The notes beneath the pieces are model-generated. The model searched no databases. It was not told the DNA's origin and saw only the letters and a program-made list of their open reading frames with translations. A DNA stretch of 32,265 nucleotides. Origin: Euglena gracilis (Eukaryota > Euglenozoa > Euglenophyceae > Euglenales > Euglenaceae). This document shows positions 13,501 through 23,770 of this stretch, piece after piece (within the stretch, counting starts at the first letter, position 1; every line of letters begins with the position of its first letter). Position numbers and translations under genes: made by a program. The stretch is from positions 1 through 32,265 of the forward strand of contig CAAHFI010563178.1 in assembly GCA_900893395.1 (NCBI GenBank). The letters run 5' to 3'.

Positions 13501-15358
13501 GACCTAGTGGTACTCACATTTGGGGTCCCAGAGCACCCATCCAGATTCTTTCAAAATTTGCAAGGTTATATGACATCCGCATGTTTTTCACACCCGTAGG
13601 CACTAATCCGGCCGGCACACTGGAATACCTATCCCTGGGAACATAATGGGAACCCCCAATCGGTTTCCAGTTTGAGGCCCATATGACCCTATTCCTTGGG
13701 CCCAGGTGGGCTGACCTAGTGGTACTCACATTTGGGGTCCCAGAGCACCCATCCAGATTCTTTCAAAATTTGCAAGTTATATGACATCCGCATGTTTTTC
13801 ACACCCGTAGGCACTAATCCGGCCGGCACACTGGAATACCTATCCCTGGGAACATAATGGGAACCCCCAATCGGTTTCCAGTTTGAGGCCCATATGACCC
13901 TATTCCTTGGGCCCAGGTGGGCTGACCTAGTGGTACTCACATTTGGGGTCCCAGAGCACCCATCCAGATTCTTTCAAAATTTGCAAGGTTATATGACATC
14001 CGCATGTTTTTCACACCCGTAGGCACTAATCCGGCCGGCACACTGGAATACCTATCCCTGGGAACATAATGGGAACCCCCAATCGGTTTCCAGTTTGAGG
14101 CCCATATGACCCTATTCCTTGGGCCCAGGTGGGCTGACCTAGTGGTACTCACATTTGGGGTCCCAGAGCACCCATCCAGATTCTTTCAAAATTTGCAAGG
14201 TTATATGACATCCGCATGTTTTTCACACCCGTAGGCACTAATCCGGCCGGCACACTGGAATACCTATCCCTGGGAACATAATGGGAACCCCCAATCGGTT
14301 TCCAGTTTGAGGCCCATATGACCCTATTCCTTGGGCCCAGGTGGGCTGACCTAGTGGTACTGACATTTGGGGTCCCAGAGCACCCATCCAGATTCTTTCA
14401 AAATTTGCAAGGTTATATGACATCCGCATGTTTTTCACACCCGTAGGCACTAATCCGGCCGGCACACTGGAATACTATCCCTGGGAACATAATGGGAACC
14501 CCCAATCGGTTTCCAGTTTGAGGCCCATATGACCCTGTTCCTTGGGCCCAGGTGGGCTGGCCTAGTGGTACTGACATTTGGGGTCCCAGAGCACCCATCC
14601 AGATTCTTTCAAAATTTGCAAGTATATGACATCCGCATGTTTTTCACACCCGTAGGCACTAATCCGGCCGGCACACTGGAATACTATCCCTGGGAACATA
14701 ATGGGAACCCCCAATCGGTTTCCAGTTTGAGCCCATATGACCCTATTCCTTGGGCCCAGGTGGGCTGACCTAGTGGTACTCACATTTGGGGTCCCAGAGC
14801 ACCCATCCAGATTCTTTCAAAATTTGCAAGTATATGACATCCGCATGTTTTTCACACCCGTAGGCACTAATCCGGCCGGCACACTGGAATACTATCCCTG
14901 GGAACATAATGGGAACCCCAATCGGTTTCCAGTTTGAGGCCCATATGACCCTTTCCTTGGGCCCAGGTGGGCTGACCTAGTGGTACTCACATTTGGGGTC
15001 CCAGAGCACCCATCCAGATTCTTTCAAAATTTGCAAGGTATATGACATCCGCATGTTTTTCACACCCGTAGGCACTAATCCGGCCGGCACACTGGAATAC
15101 CTATCCCTGGGAACATAATGGGAACCCCCAATCGGTTTCCAGTTTGAGGCCCATATGACCCTGTTCCTTGGGCCCAGGTGGGCTGGCCTAGTGGTACTCA
15201 CATTTGGGGTCCCAGAGCACCCATCCAGATTCTTTCAAAATTTGCAAGGTATATGACATCCGCATGTTTTTCACACCCGTAGGCACTAATCCGGCCGGCA
15301 CACTGGAATATCTATCCCTGGGAACATAATGGGAACCCCCAATCGGTTTCCAGTTTGA
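10551..15358. repeat. Array segment 3: mosaic transition to the core monomer type
   Basis: About 23 monomers mix older and core alleles. Core markers first appear as follows: CCTGTTCC at about 10948, GGCTGGCC at 12446, AATATCT at 13205, ACTGACA at 14362, and repeated CAAGGTATATG from about 15037 (an isolated instance lies near 10194). Several revert in later copies: CCTATTCC dominates about 12829-14308, ACTCACA returns at about 14777-15197, and GCTGACC alternates with GCTGGCC. CAAGGTT copies lie near 11241, 12715, 13560, 13983, 14195 and 14407. Three consecutive copies near 14470, 14683 and 14890 share AATACTATCC, one base short. The pattern fits unequal exchange or gene conversion among neighbouring copies. 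Copies here are otherwise clean, with few random indels. Confidence 0.8.
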
Positions 15359-17464
15359 GGCCCATATGACCCTGTTCCTTGGGCCCAGGTGGGCTGGCCT
15401 AGTGGTACTGACATTTGGGGTCCCAGAGCACCCATCCAGATTCTTTCAAAATTTGCAAGTATATGACATCCGCATGTTTTTCACACCCGTAGGCACTAAT
15501 CCGGCCGGCACACTGGAATATCTATCCCTGGGAACATAATGGGAACCCCCAATCGGTTTCCAGTTTGAGGCCCATATGACCCTGTTCCTTGGGCCCAGGT
15601 GGGCTGGCCTAGTGGTACTGACATTTGGGGTCCCAGAGCACCCATCCAGATTCTTTCAAAATTTGCAAGGTATATGACATCCGCATGTTTTTCACACCCG
15701 TAGGCACTAATCCGGCCGGCACACTGGAATATCTATCCCTGGGAACATAATGGGAACCCCCAATCGGTTTCCAGTTTGAGGCCCATATGACCCTGTTCCT
15801 TGGGCCCAGGTGGGCTGGCCTAGTGGTACTGACATTTGGGGTCCCAGAGCACCCATCCAGATTCTTTCAAAATTTGCAAGGTATATGACATCCGCATGTT
15901 TTTCACACCCGTAGGCACTAATCCGGCCGGCACACTGGAATATCTATCCCTGGGAACATAATGGGAACCCCCAATCGGTTTCCAGTTTGAGGCCCATATG
16001 ACCCTGTTCCTTGGGCCCAGGTGGGCTGGCCTAGTGGTACTGACATTTGGGGTCCCAGAGCACCCATCCAGATTCTTTCAAAATTTGCAAGGTATATGAC
16101 ATCCGCATGTTTTTCACACCCGTAGGCACTAATCCGGCCGGCACACTGGAATATCTATCCCTGGGAACATAATGGGAACCCCCAATCGGTTTCCAGTTTG
16201 AGGCCCATATGACCCTGTTCCTTGGGCCCAGGTGGGCTGGCCTAGTGGTACTGACATTTGGGGTCCCAGAGCACCCATCCAGATTCTTTCAAAATTTGCA
16301 AGTATATGACATCCGCATGTTTTTCACACCCGTAGGCACTAATCCGGCCGGCACACTGGAATATCTATCCCTGGGAACATAATGGGAACCCCCAATCGGT
16401 TTCCAGTTTGAGGCCCATATGACCCTGTTCCTTGGGCCCAGGTGGGCTGGCCTAGTGGTACTGACATTTGGGGTCCCAGAGCACCCATCCAGATTCTTTC
16501 AAAATTTGCAAGTATATGACATCCGCATGTTTTTCACACCCGTAGGCACTAATCCGGCCGGCACACTGGAATATCTATCCCTGGGAACATAATGGGAACC
16601 CCCAATCGGTTTCCAGTTTGAGGCCCATATGACCCTGTTCCTTGGGCCCAGGTGGGCTGGCCTAGTGGTACTGACATTTGGGGTCCCAGAGCACCCATCC
16701 AGATTCTTTCAAAATTTGCAAGGTATATGACATCCGCATGTTTTTCACACCCGTAGGCACTAATCCGGCCGGCACACTGGAATATCTATCCCTGGGAACA
16801 TAATGGGAACCCCCAATCGGTTTCCAGTTTGAGGCCCATATGACCCTGTTCCTTGGGCCCAGGTGGGCTGGCCTAGTGGTACTGACATTTGGGGTCCCAG
16901 AGCACCCATCCAGATTCTTTCAAAATTTGCAAGGTATATGACATCCGCATGTTTTTCACACCCGTAGGCACTAATCCGGCCGGCACACTGGAATATCTAT
17001 CCCTGGGAACATAATGGGAACCCCCAATCGGTTTCCAGTTTGAGGCCCATATGACCCTGTTCCTTGGGCCCAGGTGGGCTGGCCTAGTGGTACTGACATT
17101 TGGGGTCCCAGAGCACCCATCCAGATTCTTTCAAAATTTGCAAGGTATATGACATCCGCATGTTTTTCACACCCGTAGGCACTAATCCGGCCGGCACACT
17201 GGAATATCTATCCCTGGGAACATAATGGGAACCCCCAATCGGTTTCCAGTTTGAGGCCCATATGACCCTGTTCCTTGGGCCCAGGTGGGCTGGCCTAGTG
17301 GTACTGACATTTGGGGTCCCAGAGCACCCATCCAGATTCTTTCAAAATTTGCAAGTATATGACATCCGCATGTTTTTCACACCCGTAGGCACTAATCCGG
17401 CCGGCACACTGGAATATCTATCCCTGGGAACATAATGGGAACCCCCAATCGGTTTCCAGTTTGA
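15359..17464. repeat. Tandem duplication of a five-monomer block (2 x 1053 bp)
   Basis: Ten consecutive core monomers carry either CAAGT (one G lost) or CAAGGT. The order is T-G-G-G-T then T-G-G-G-T, where T marks the short form. Short forms begin at about 15455, 16298, 16508 and 17351. The distances 15455-16508 and 16298-17351 are both exactly 1053 bases, which is five units minus two bases. This matches a block 15359-16411 repeated as 16412-17464. The next short form is not seen until about 26841, so the pattern is not a general feature of the core. The simplest reading is one unequal exchange by five units after the marker deletions arose. Four independent events with this spacing are possible but less likely. 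Confidence 0.65.
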
Positions 17465-20227
17465 GGCCCATATGACCCTGTTCCTTGGGCCCAGGTGGGC
17501 TGGCCTAGTGGTACTGACATTTGGGGTCCCAGAGCACCCATCCAGATTCTTTCAAAATTTGCAAGGTATATGACATCCGCATGTTTTTCACACCCGTAGG
17601 CACTAATCCGGCCGGCACACTGGAATATCTATCCCTGGGAACATAATGGGAACCCCCAATCGGTTTCCAGTTTGAGGCCCATATGACCCTGTTCCTTGGG
17701 CCCAGGTGGGCTGGCCTAGTGGTACTGACATTTGGGGTCCCAGAGCACCCATCCAGATTCTTTCAAAATTTGCAAGGTATATGACATCCGCATGTTTTTC
17801 ACACCCGTAGGCACTAATCCGGCCGGCACACTGGAATATCTATCCCTGGGAACATAATGGGAACCCCCAATCGGTTTCCAGTTTGAGGCCCATATGACCC
17901 TGTTCCTTGGGCCCAGGTGGGCTGGCCTAGTGGTACTGACATTTGGGGTCCCAGAGCACCCATCCAGATTCTTTCAAAATTTGCAAGGTATATGACATCC
18001 GCATGTTTTTCACACCCGTAGGCACTAATCCGGCCGGCACACTGGAATATCTATCCCTGGGAACATAATGGGAACCCCCAATCGGTTTCCAGTTTGAGGC
18101 CCATATGACCCTGTTCCTTGGGCCCAGGTGGGCTGACCTAGTGGTACTGACATTTGGGGTCCCAGAGCACCCATCCAGATTCTTTCAAAATTTGCAAGGT
18201 ATATGACATCCGCATGTTTTTCACACCCGTAGGCACTAATCCGGCCGGCACACTGGAATATCTATCCCTGGGAACATAATGGGAACCCCCAATCGGTTTC
18301 CAGTTTGAGGCCCATATGACCCTGTTCCTTGGGCCCAGGTGGGCTGGCCTAGTGGTACTGACATTTGGGGTCCCAGAGCACCCATCCAGATTCTTTCAAA
18401 ATTTGCAAGGTATATGACATCCGCATGTTTTTCACACCCGTAGGCACTAATCCGGCCGGCACACTGGAATATCTATCCCTGGGAACATAATGGGAACCCC
18501 CAATCGGTTTCCAGTTTGAGGCCCATATGACCCTGTTCCTTGGGCCCAGGTGGGCTGGCCTAGTGGTACTGACATTTGGGGTCCCAGAGCACCCATCCAG
18601 ATTCTTTCAAAATTTGCAAGGTATATGACATCCGCATGTTTTTCACACCCGTAGGCACTAATCCGGCCGGCACACTGGAATATCTATCCCTGGGAACATA
18701 ATGGGAACCCCCAATCGGTTTCCAGTTTGAGGCCCATATGACCCTGTTCCTTGGGCCCAGGTGGGCTGGCCTAGTGGTACTGACATTTGGGGTCCCAGAG
18801 CACCCATCCAGATTCTTTCAAAATTTGCAAGGTATATGACATCCGCATGTTTTTCACACCCGTAGGCACTAATCCGGCCGGCACACTGGAATATCTATCC
18901 CTGGGAACATAATGGGAACCCCCAATCGGTTTCCAGTTTGAGGCCCATATGACCCTGTTCCTTGGGCCCAGGTGGGCTGGCCTAGTGGTACTGACATTTG
19001 GGGTCCCAGAGCACCCATCCAGATTCTTTCAAAATTTGCAAGGTATATGACATCCGCATGTTTTTCACACCCGTAGGCACTAATCCGGCCGGCACACTGG
19101 AATATCTATCCCTGGGAACATAATGGGAACCCCCAATCGGTTTCCAGTTTGAGGCCCATATGACCCTGTTCCTTGGGCCCAGGTGGGCTGGCCTAGTGGT
19201 ACTGACATTTGGGGTCCCAGAGCACCCATCCAGATTCTTTCAAAATTTGCAAGGTATATGACATCCGCATGTTTTTCACACCCGTAGGCACTAATCCGGC
19301 CGGCACACTGGAATATCTATCCCTGGGAACATAATGGGAACCCCAATCGGTTTCCAGTTTGAGGCCCATATGACCCTGTTCCTTGGGCCCAGGTGGGCTG
19401 GCCTAGTGGTACTGACATTTGGGGTCCCAGAGCACCCATCCAGATTCTTTCAAAATTTGCAAGGTATATGACATCCGCATGTTTTTCACACCCGTAGGCA
19501 CTAATCCGGCCGGCACACTGGAATATCTATCCCTGGGAACATAATGGGAACCCCCAATCGGTTTCCAGTTTGAGGCCCATATGACCCTGTTCCTTGGGCC
19601 CAGGTGGGCTGGCCTAGTGGTACTGACATTTGGGGTCCCAGAGCACCCATCCAGATTCTTTCAAAATTTGCAAGGTATATGACATCCGCATGTTTTTCAC
19701 ACCCGTAGGCACTAATCCGGCCGGCACACTGGAATATCTATCCCTGGGAACATAATGGGAACCCCCAATCGGTTTCCAGTTTGAGGCCCATATGACCCTG
19801 TTCCTTGGGCCCAGGTGGGCTGGCCTAGTGGTACTGACATTTGGGGTCCCAGAGCACCCATCCAGATTCTTTCAAAATTTGCAAGGTATATGACATCCGC
19901 ATGTTTTTCACACCCGTAGGCACTAATCCGGCCGGCACACTGGAATATCTATCCCTGGGAACATAATGGGAACCCCCAATCGGTTTCCAGTTTGAGGCCC
20001 ATATGACCCTGTTCCTTGGGCCCAGGTGGGCTGGCCTAGTGGTACTGACATTTGGGGTCCCAGAGCACCCATCCAGATTCTTTCAAAATTTGCAAGGTAT
20101 ATGACATCCGCATGTTTTTCACACCCGTAGGCACTAATCCGGCCGGCACACTGGAATATCTATCCCTGGGAACATAATGGGAACCCCCAATCGGTTTCCA
20201 GTTTGAGGCCCATATGACCCTGTTCCT

Positions 20228-20242
20228 TGGGCCCAGGTGGGC
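20228..20242. other. Palindrome cluster TGGGCCCA / GCCCAGGTGGGC (example copy)
   Basis: TGGGCCCA (20228-20235) is a perfect 8-bp palindrome. It overlaps GCCCAGGTGGGC (20231-20242), an inverted repeat with 5-bp arms and a 2-base centre. With CCGGCCGG at 20350-20357, each unit contains two GC-rich dyads about 120 bases apart. They are among the least variable parts of the unit in all segments. The ApaI (GGGCCC) and NaeI (GCCGGC) sites they contain each occur once per monomer, which gives a diagnostic ladder. Confidence 0.6.
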
Positions 20243-20360
20243 TGGCCTAGTGGTACTGACATTTGGGGTCCCAGAGCACCCATCCAGATTCTTTCAAAAT
20301 TTGCAAGGTATATGACATCCGCATGTTTTTCACACCCGTAGGCACTAATCCGGCCGGCAC

Positions 20361-20413
20361 ACTGGAATATCTATCCCTGGGAACATAATGGGAACCCCCA
20401 ATCGGTTTCCAGT
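20361..20413. other. Overlapping inverted repeats forming alternative hairpins (example copy)
   Basis: ACTGGAA (20361-20367) pairs perfectly with TTCCAGT (20407-20413), a 7-bp arm across a 39-base centre. Inside it, GGGAACC (20390-20396) can pair with GGTTTCC (20404-20410) across a 7-base loop, with one G-T wobble. The two right arms overlap by four bases, so the folds exclude each other. The TGGGAAC motif is also directly repeated eleven bases apart. These elements recur in nearly every monomer. Stem lengths are modest, so any structural role is inference. Confidence 0.55.
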
Positions 20414-23400
20414 TTGAGGCCCATATGACCCTGTTCCTTGGGCCCAGGTGGGCTGGCCTAGTGGTACTGACATTTGGGGTCCCAGAGCACCCATCCAGAT
20501 TCTTTCAAAATTTGCAAGGTATATGACATCCGCATGTTTTTCACACCCGTAGGCACTAATCCGGCCGGCACACTGGAATATCTATCCCTGGGAACATAAT
20601 GGGAACCCCCAATCGGTTTCCAGTTTGAGGCCCATATGACCCTGTTCCTTGGGCCCAGGTGGGCTGGCCTAGTGGTACTGACATTTGGGGTCCCAGAGCA
20701 CCCATCCAGATTCTTTCAAAATTTGCAAGGTATATGACATCCGCATGTTTTTCACACCCGTAGGCACTAATCCGGCCGGCACACTGGAATATCTATCCCT
20801 GGGAACATAATGGGAACCCCCAATCGGTTTCCAGTTTGAGGCCCATATGACCCTGTTCCTTGGGCCCAGGTGGGCTGGCCTAGTGGTACTGACATTTGGG
20901 GTCCCAGAGCACCCATCCAGATTCTTTCAAAATTTGCAAGGTATATGACATCCGCATGTTTTTCACACCCGTAGGCACTAATCCGGCCGGCACACTGGAA
21001 TATCTATCCCTGGGAACATAATGGGAACCCCCAATCGGTTTCCAGTTTGAGGCCCATATGACCCTGTTCCTTGGGCCCAGGTGGGCTGGCCTAGTGGTAC
21101 TGACATTTGGGGTCCCAGAGCACCCATCCAGATTCTTTCAAAATTTGCAAGGTATATGACATCCGCATGTTTTTCACACCCGTAGGCACTAATCCGGCCG
21201 GCACACTGGAATATCTATCCCTGGGAACATAATGGGAACCCCCAATCGGTTTCCAGTTTGAGGCCCATATGACCCTGTTCCTTGGGCCCAGGTGGGCTGG
21301 CCTAGTGGTACTGACATTTGGGGTCCCAGAGCACCCATCCAGATTCTTTCAAAATTTGCAAGGTATATGACATCCGCATGTTTTTCACACCCGTAGGCAC
21401 TAATCCGGCCGGCACACTGGAATATCTATCCCTGGGAACATAATGGGAACCCCCAATCGGTTTCCAGTTTGAGGCCCATATGACCCTGTTCCTTGGGCCC
21501 AGGTGGGCTGGCCTAGTGGTACTGACATTTGGGGTCCCAGAGCACCCATCCAGATTCTTTCAAAATTTGCAAGGTATATGACATCCGCATGTTTTTCACA
21601 CCCGTAGGCACTAATCCGGCCGGCACACTGGAATATCTATCCCTGGGAACATAATGGGAACCCCCAATCGGTTTCCAGTTTGAGGCCCATATGACCCTGT
21701 TCCTTGGGCCCAGGTGGGCTGGCCTAGTGGTACTGACATTTGGGGTCCCAGAGCACCCATCCAGATTCTTTCAAAATTTGCAAGGTATATGACATCCGCA
21801 TGTTTTTCACACCCGTAGGCACTAATCCGGCCGGCACACTGGAATATCTATCCCTGGGAACATAATGGGAACCCCCAATCGGTTTCCAGTTTGAGGCCCA
21901 TATGACCCTGTTCCTTGGGCCCAGGTGGGCTGGCCTAGTGGTACTGACATTTGGGGTCCCAGAGCACCCATCCAGATTCTTTCAAAATTTGCAAGGTATA
22001 TGACATCCGCATGTTTTTCACACCCGTAGGCACTAATCCGGCCGGCACACTGGAATATCTATCCCTGGGAACATAATGGGAACCCCCAATCGGTTTCCAG
22101 TTTGAGGCCCATATGACCCTGTTCCTTGGGCCCAGGTGGGCTGGCCTAGTGGTACTGACATTTGGGGTCCCAGAGCACCCATCCAGATTCTTTCAAAATT
22201 TGCAAGGTATATGACATCCGCATGTTTTTCACACCCGTAGGCACTAATCCGGCCGGCACACTGGAATATCTATCCCTGGGAACATAATGGGAACCCCCAA
22301 TCGGTTTCCAGTTTGAGGCCCATATGACCCTGTTCCTTGGGCCCAGGTGGGCTGGCCTAGTGGTACTGACATTTGGGGTCCCAGAGCACCCATCCAGATT
22401 CTTTCAAAATTTGCAAGGTATATGACATCCGCATGTTTTTCACACCCGTAGGCACTAATCCGGCCGGCACACTGGAATATCTATCCCTGGGAACATAATG
22501 GGAACCCCCAATCGGTTTCCAGTTTGAGGCCCATATGACCCTGTTCCTTGGGCCCAGGTGGGCTGGCCTAGTGGTACTGACATTTGGGGTCCCAGAGCAC
22601 CCATCCAGATTCTTTCAAAATTTGCAAGGTATATGACATCCGCATGTTTTTCACACCCGTAGGCACTAATCCGGCCGGCACACTGGAATATCTATCCCTG
22701 GGAACATAATGGGAACCCCCAATCGGTTTCCAGTTTGAGGCCCATATGACCCTGTTCCTTGGGCCCAGGTGGGCTGGCCTAGTGGTACTGACATTTGGGG
22801 TCCCAGAGCACCCATCCAGATTCTTTCAAAATTTGCAAGGTATATGACATCCGCATGTTTTTCACACCCGTAGGCACTAATCCGGCCGGCACACTGGAAT
22901 ATCTATCCCTGGGAACATAATGGGAACCCCCAATCGGTTTCCAGTTTGAGGCCCATATGACCCTGTTCCTTGGGCCCAGGTGGGCTGGCCTAGTGGTACT
23001 GACATTTGGGGTCCCAGAGCACCCATCCAGATTCTTTCAAAATTTGCAAGGTATATGACATCCGCATGTTTTTCACACCCGTAGGCACTAATCCGGCCGG
23101 CACACTGGAATATCTATCCCTGGGAACATAATGGGAACCCCCAATCGGTTTCCAGTTTGAGGCCCATATGACCCTGTTCCTTGGGCCCAGGTGGGCTGGC
23201 CTAGTGGTACTGACATTTGGGGTCCCAGAGCACCCATCCAGATTCTTTCAAAATTTGCAAGGTATATGACATCCGCATGTTTTTCACACCCGTAGGCACT
23301 AATCCGGCCGGCACACTGGAATATCTATCCCTGGGAACATAATGGGAACCCCCAATCGGTTTCCAGTTTGAGGCCCATATGACCCTGTTCCTTGGGCCCA

Positions 23401-23770
23401 GGTGGGCTGGCCTAGTGGTACTGACATTTGGGGTCCCAGAGCACCCATCCAGATTCTTTCAAAATTTGCAAGGTATATGACATCCGCATGTTTTTCACAC
23501 CCGTAGGCACTAATCCGGCCGGCACACTGGAATATCTATCCCTGGGAACATAATGGGAACCCCCAATCGGTTTCCAGTTTGAGGCCCATATGACCCTGTT
23601 CCTTGGGCCCAGGTGGGCTGGCCTAGTGGTACTGACATTTGGGGTCCCAGAGCACCCATCCAGATTCTTTCAAAATTTGCAAGGTATATGACATCCGCAT
23701 GTTTTTCACACCCGTAGGCACTAATCCGGCCGGCACACTGGAATATCTATCCCTGGGAACATAATGGGAA

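Larger units (their letters stand above)
20207..20417. repeat. Representative 211-bp core monomer
   Basis: This copy is identical to nearly all core monomers. Phased to begin at GGCCCATATG, it carries in order: an NdeI-type palindrome CATATG, the spacer CCTGTTCC, TGGGCCCA (an 8-bp palindrome with an ApaI site), GGCTGGCCTAGTGG, ACTGACATTTGGGG, the AT-rich stretch ATTCTTTCAAAATTTGC, CAAGGTATATG, a T5 tract, CACCCGTAGG, CCGGCCGG (an 8-bp palindrome), ACTGGAATATC, and GGGAACCCCC followed by CAATCGG. GC is 109/211. Five CpGs lie in the right-hand half, at CCGCATG, CCCGTAGG, the two within CCGGCCGG, and ATCGG. The unit contains neither TTCG nor CGAA, so a canonical CENP-B box cannot be present on either strand. 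A length of 211 bp is close to one nucleosome plus linker. Confidence 0.95.

Noticed and set aside
2146-15201. Many minus-strand open frames of about 65-127 codons with the same peptide (for example 12448-12672 and 13082-13306)
   Set aside because: They are one stretch of the repeat read again and again. The recurring 74-codon form begins at GTG, not ATG. The unit length of 211 is not a multiple of three, so the frame changes in every copy. In the core the ACTCACA to ACTGACA change removes the GTG start, and the frames disappear without other change. There is no sign of coding constraint.
20207-20417. RNA polymerase III A and B boxes, which would suggest a tRNA- or SINE-derived monomer
   Set aside because: GGTTTCCAG on the plus strand and GGTTCCCATT on the minus strand only loosely recall a B box (GGTTCGANTCC) and lack its second half. 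No suitably spaced A box was found.
20207-20417. E-box motifs CATATG and CAGGTG in each monomer
   Set aside because: Six-base motifs of this kind are expected by chance in 211 bp. Their repetition follows from the tandem array and gives no evidence of regulation.
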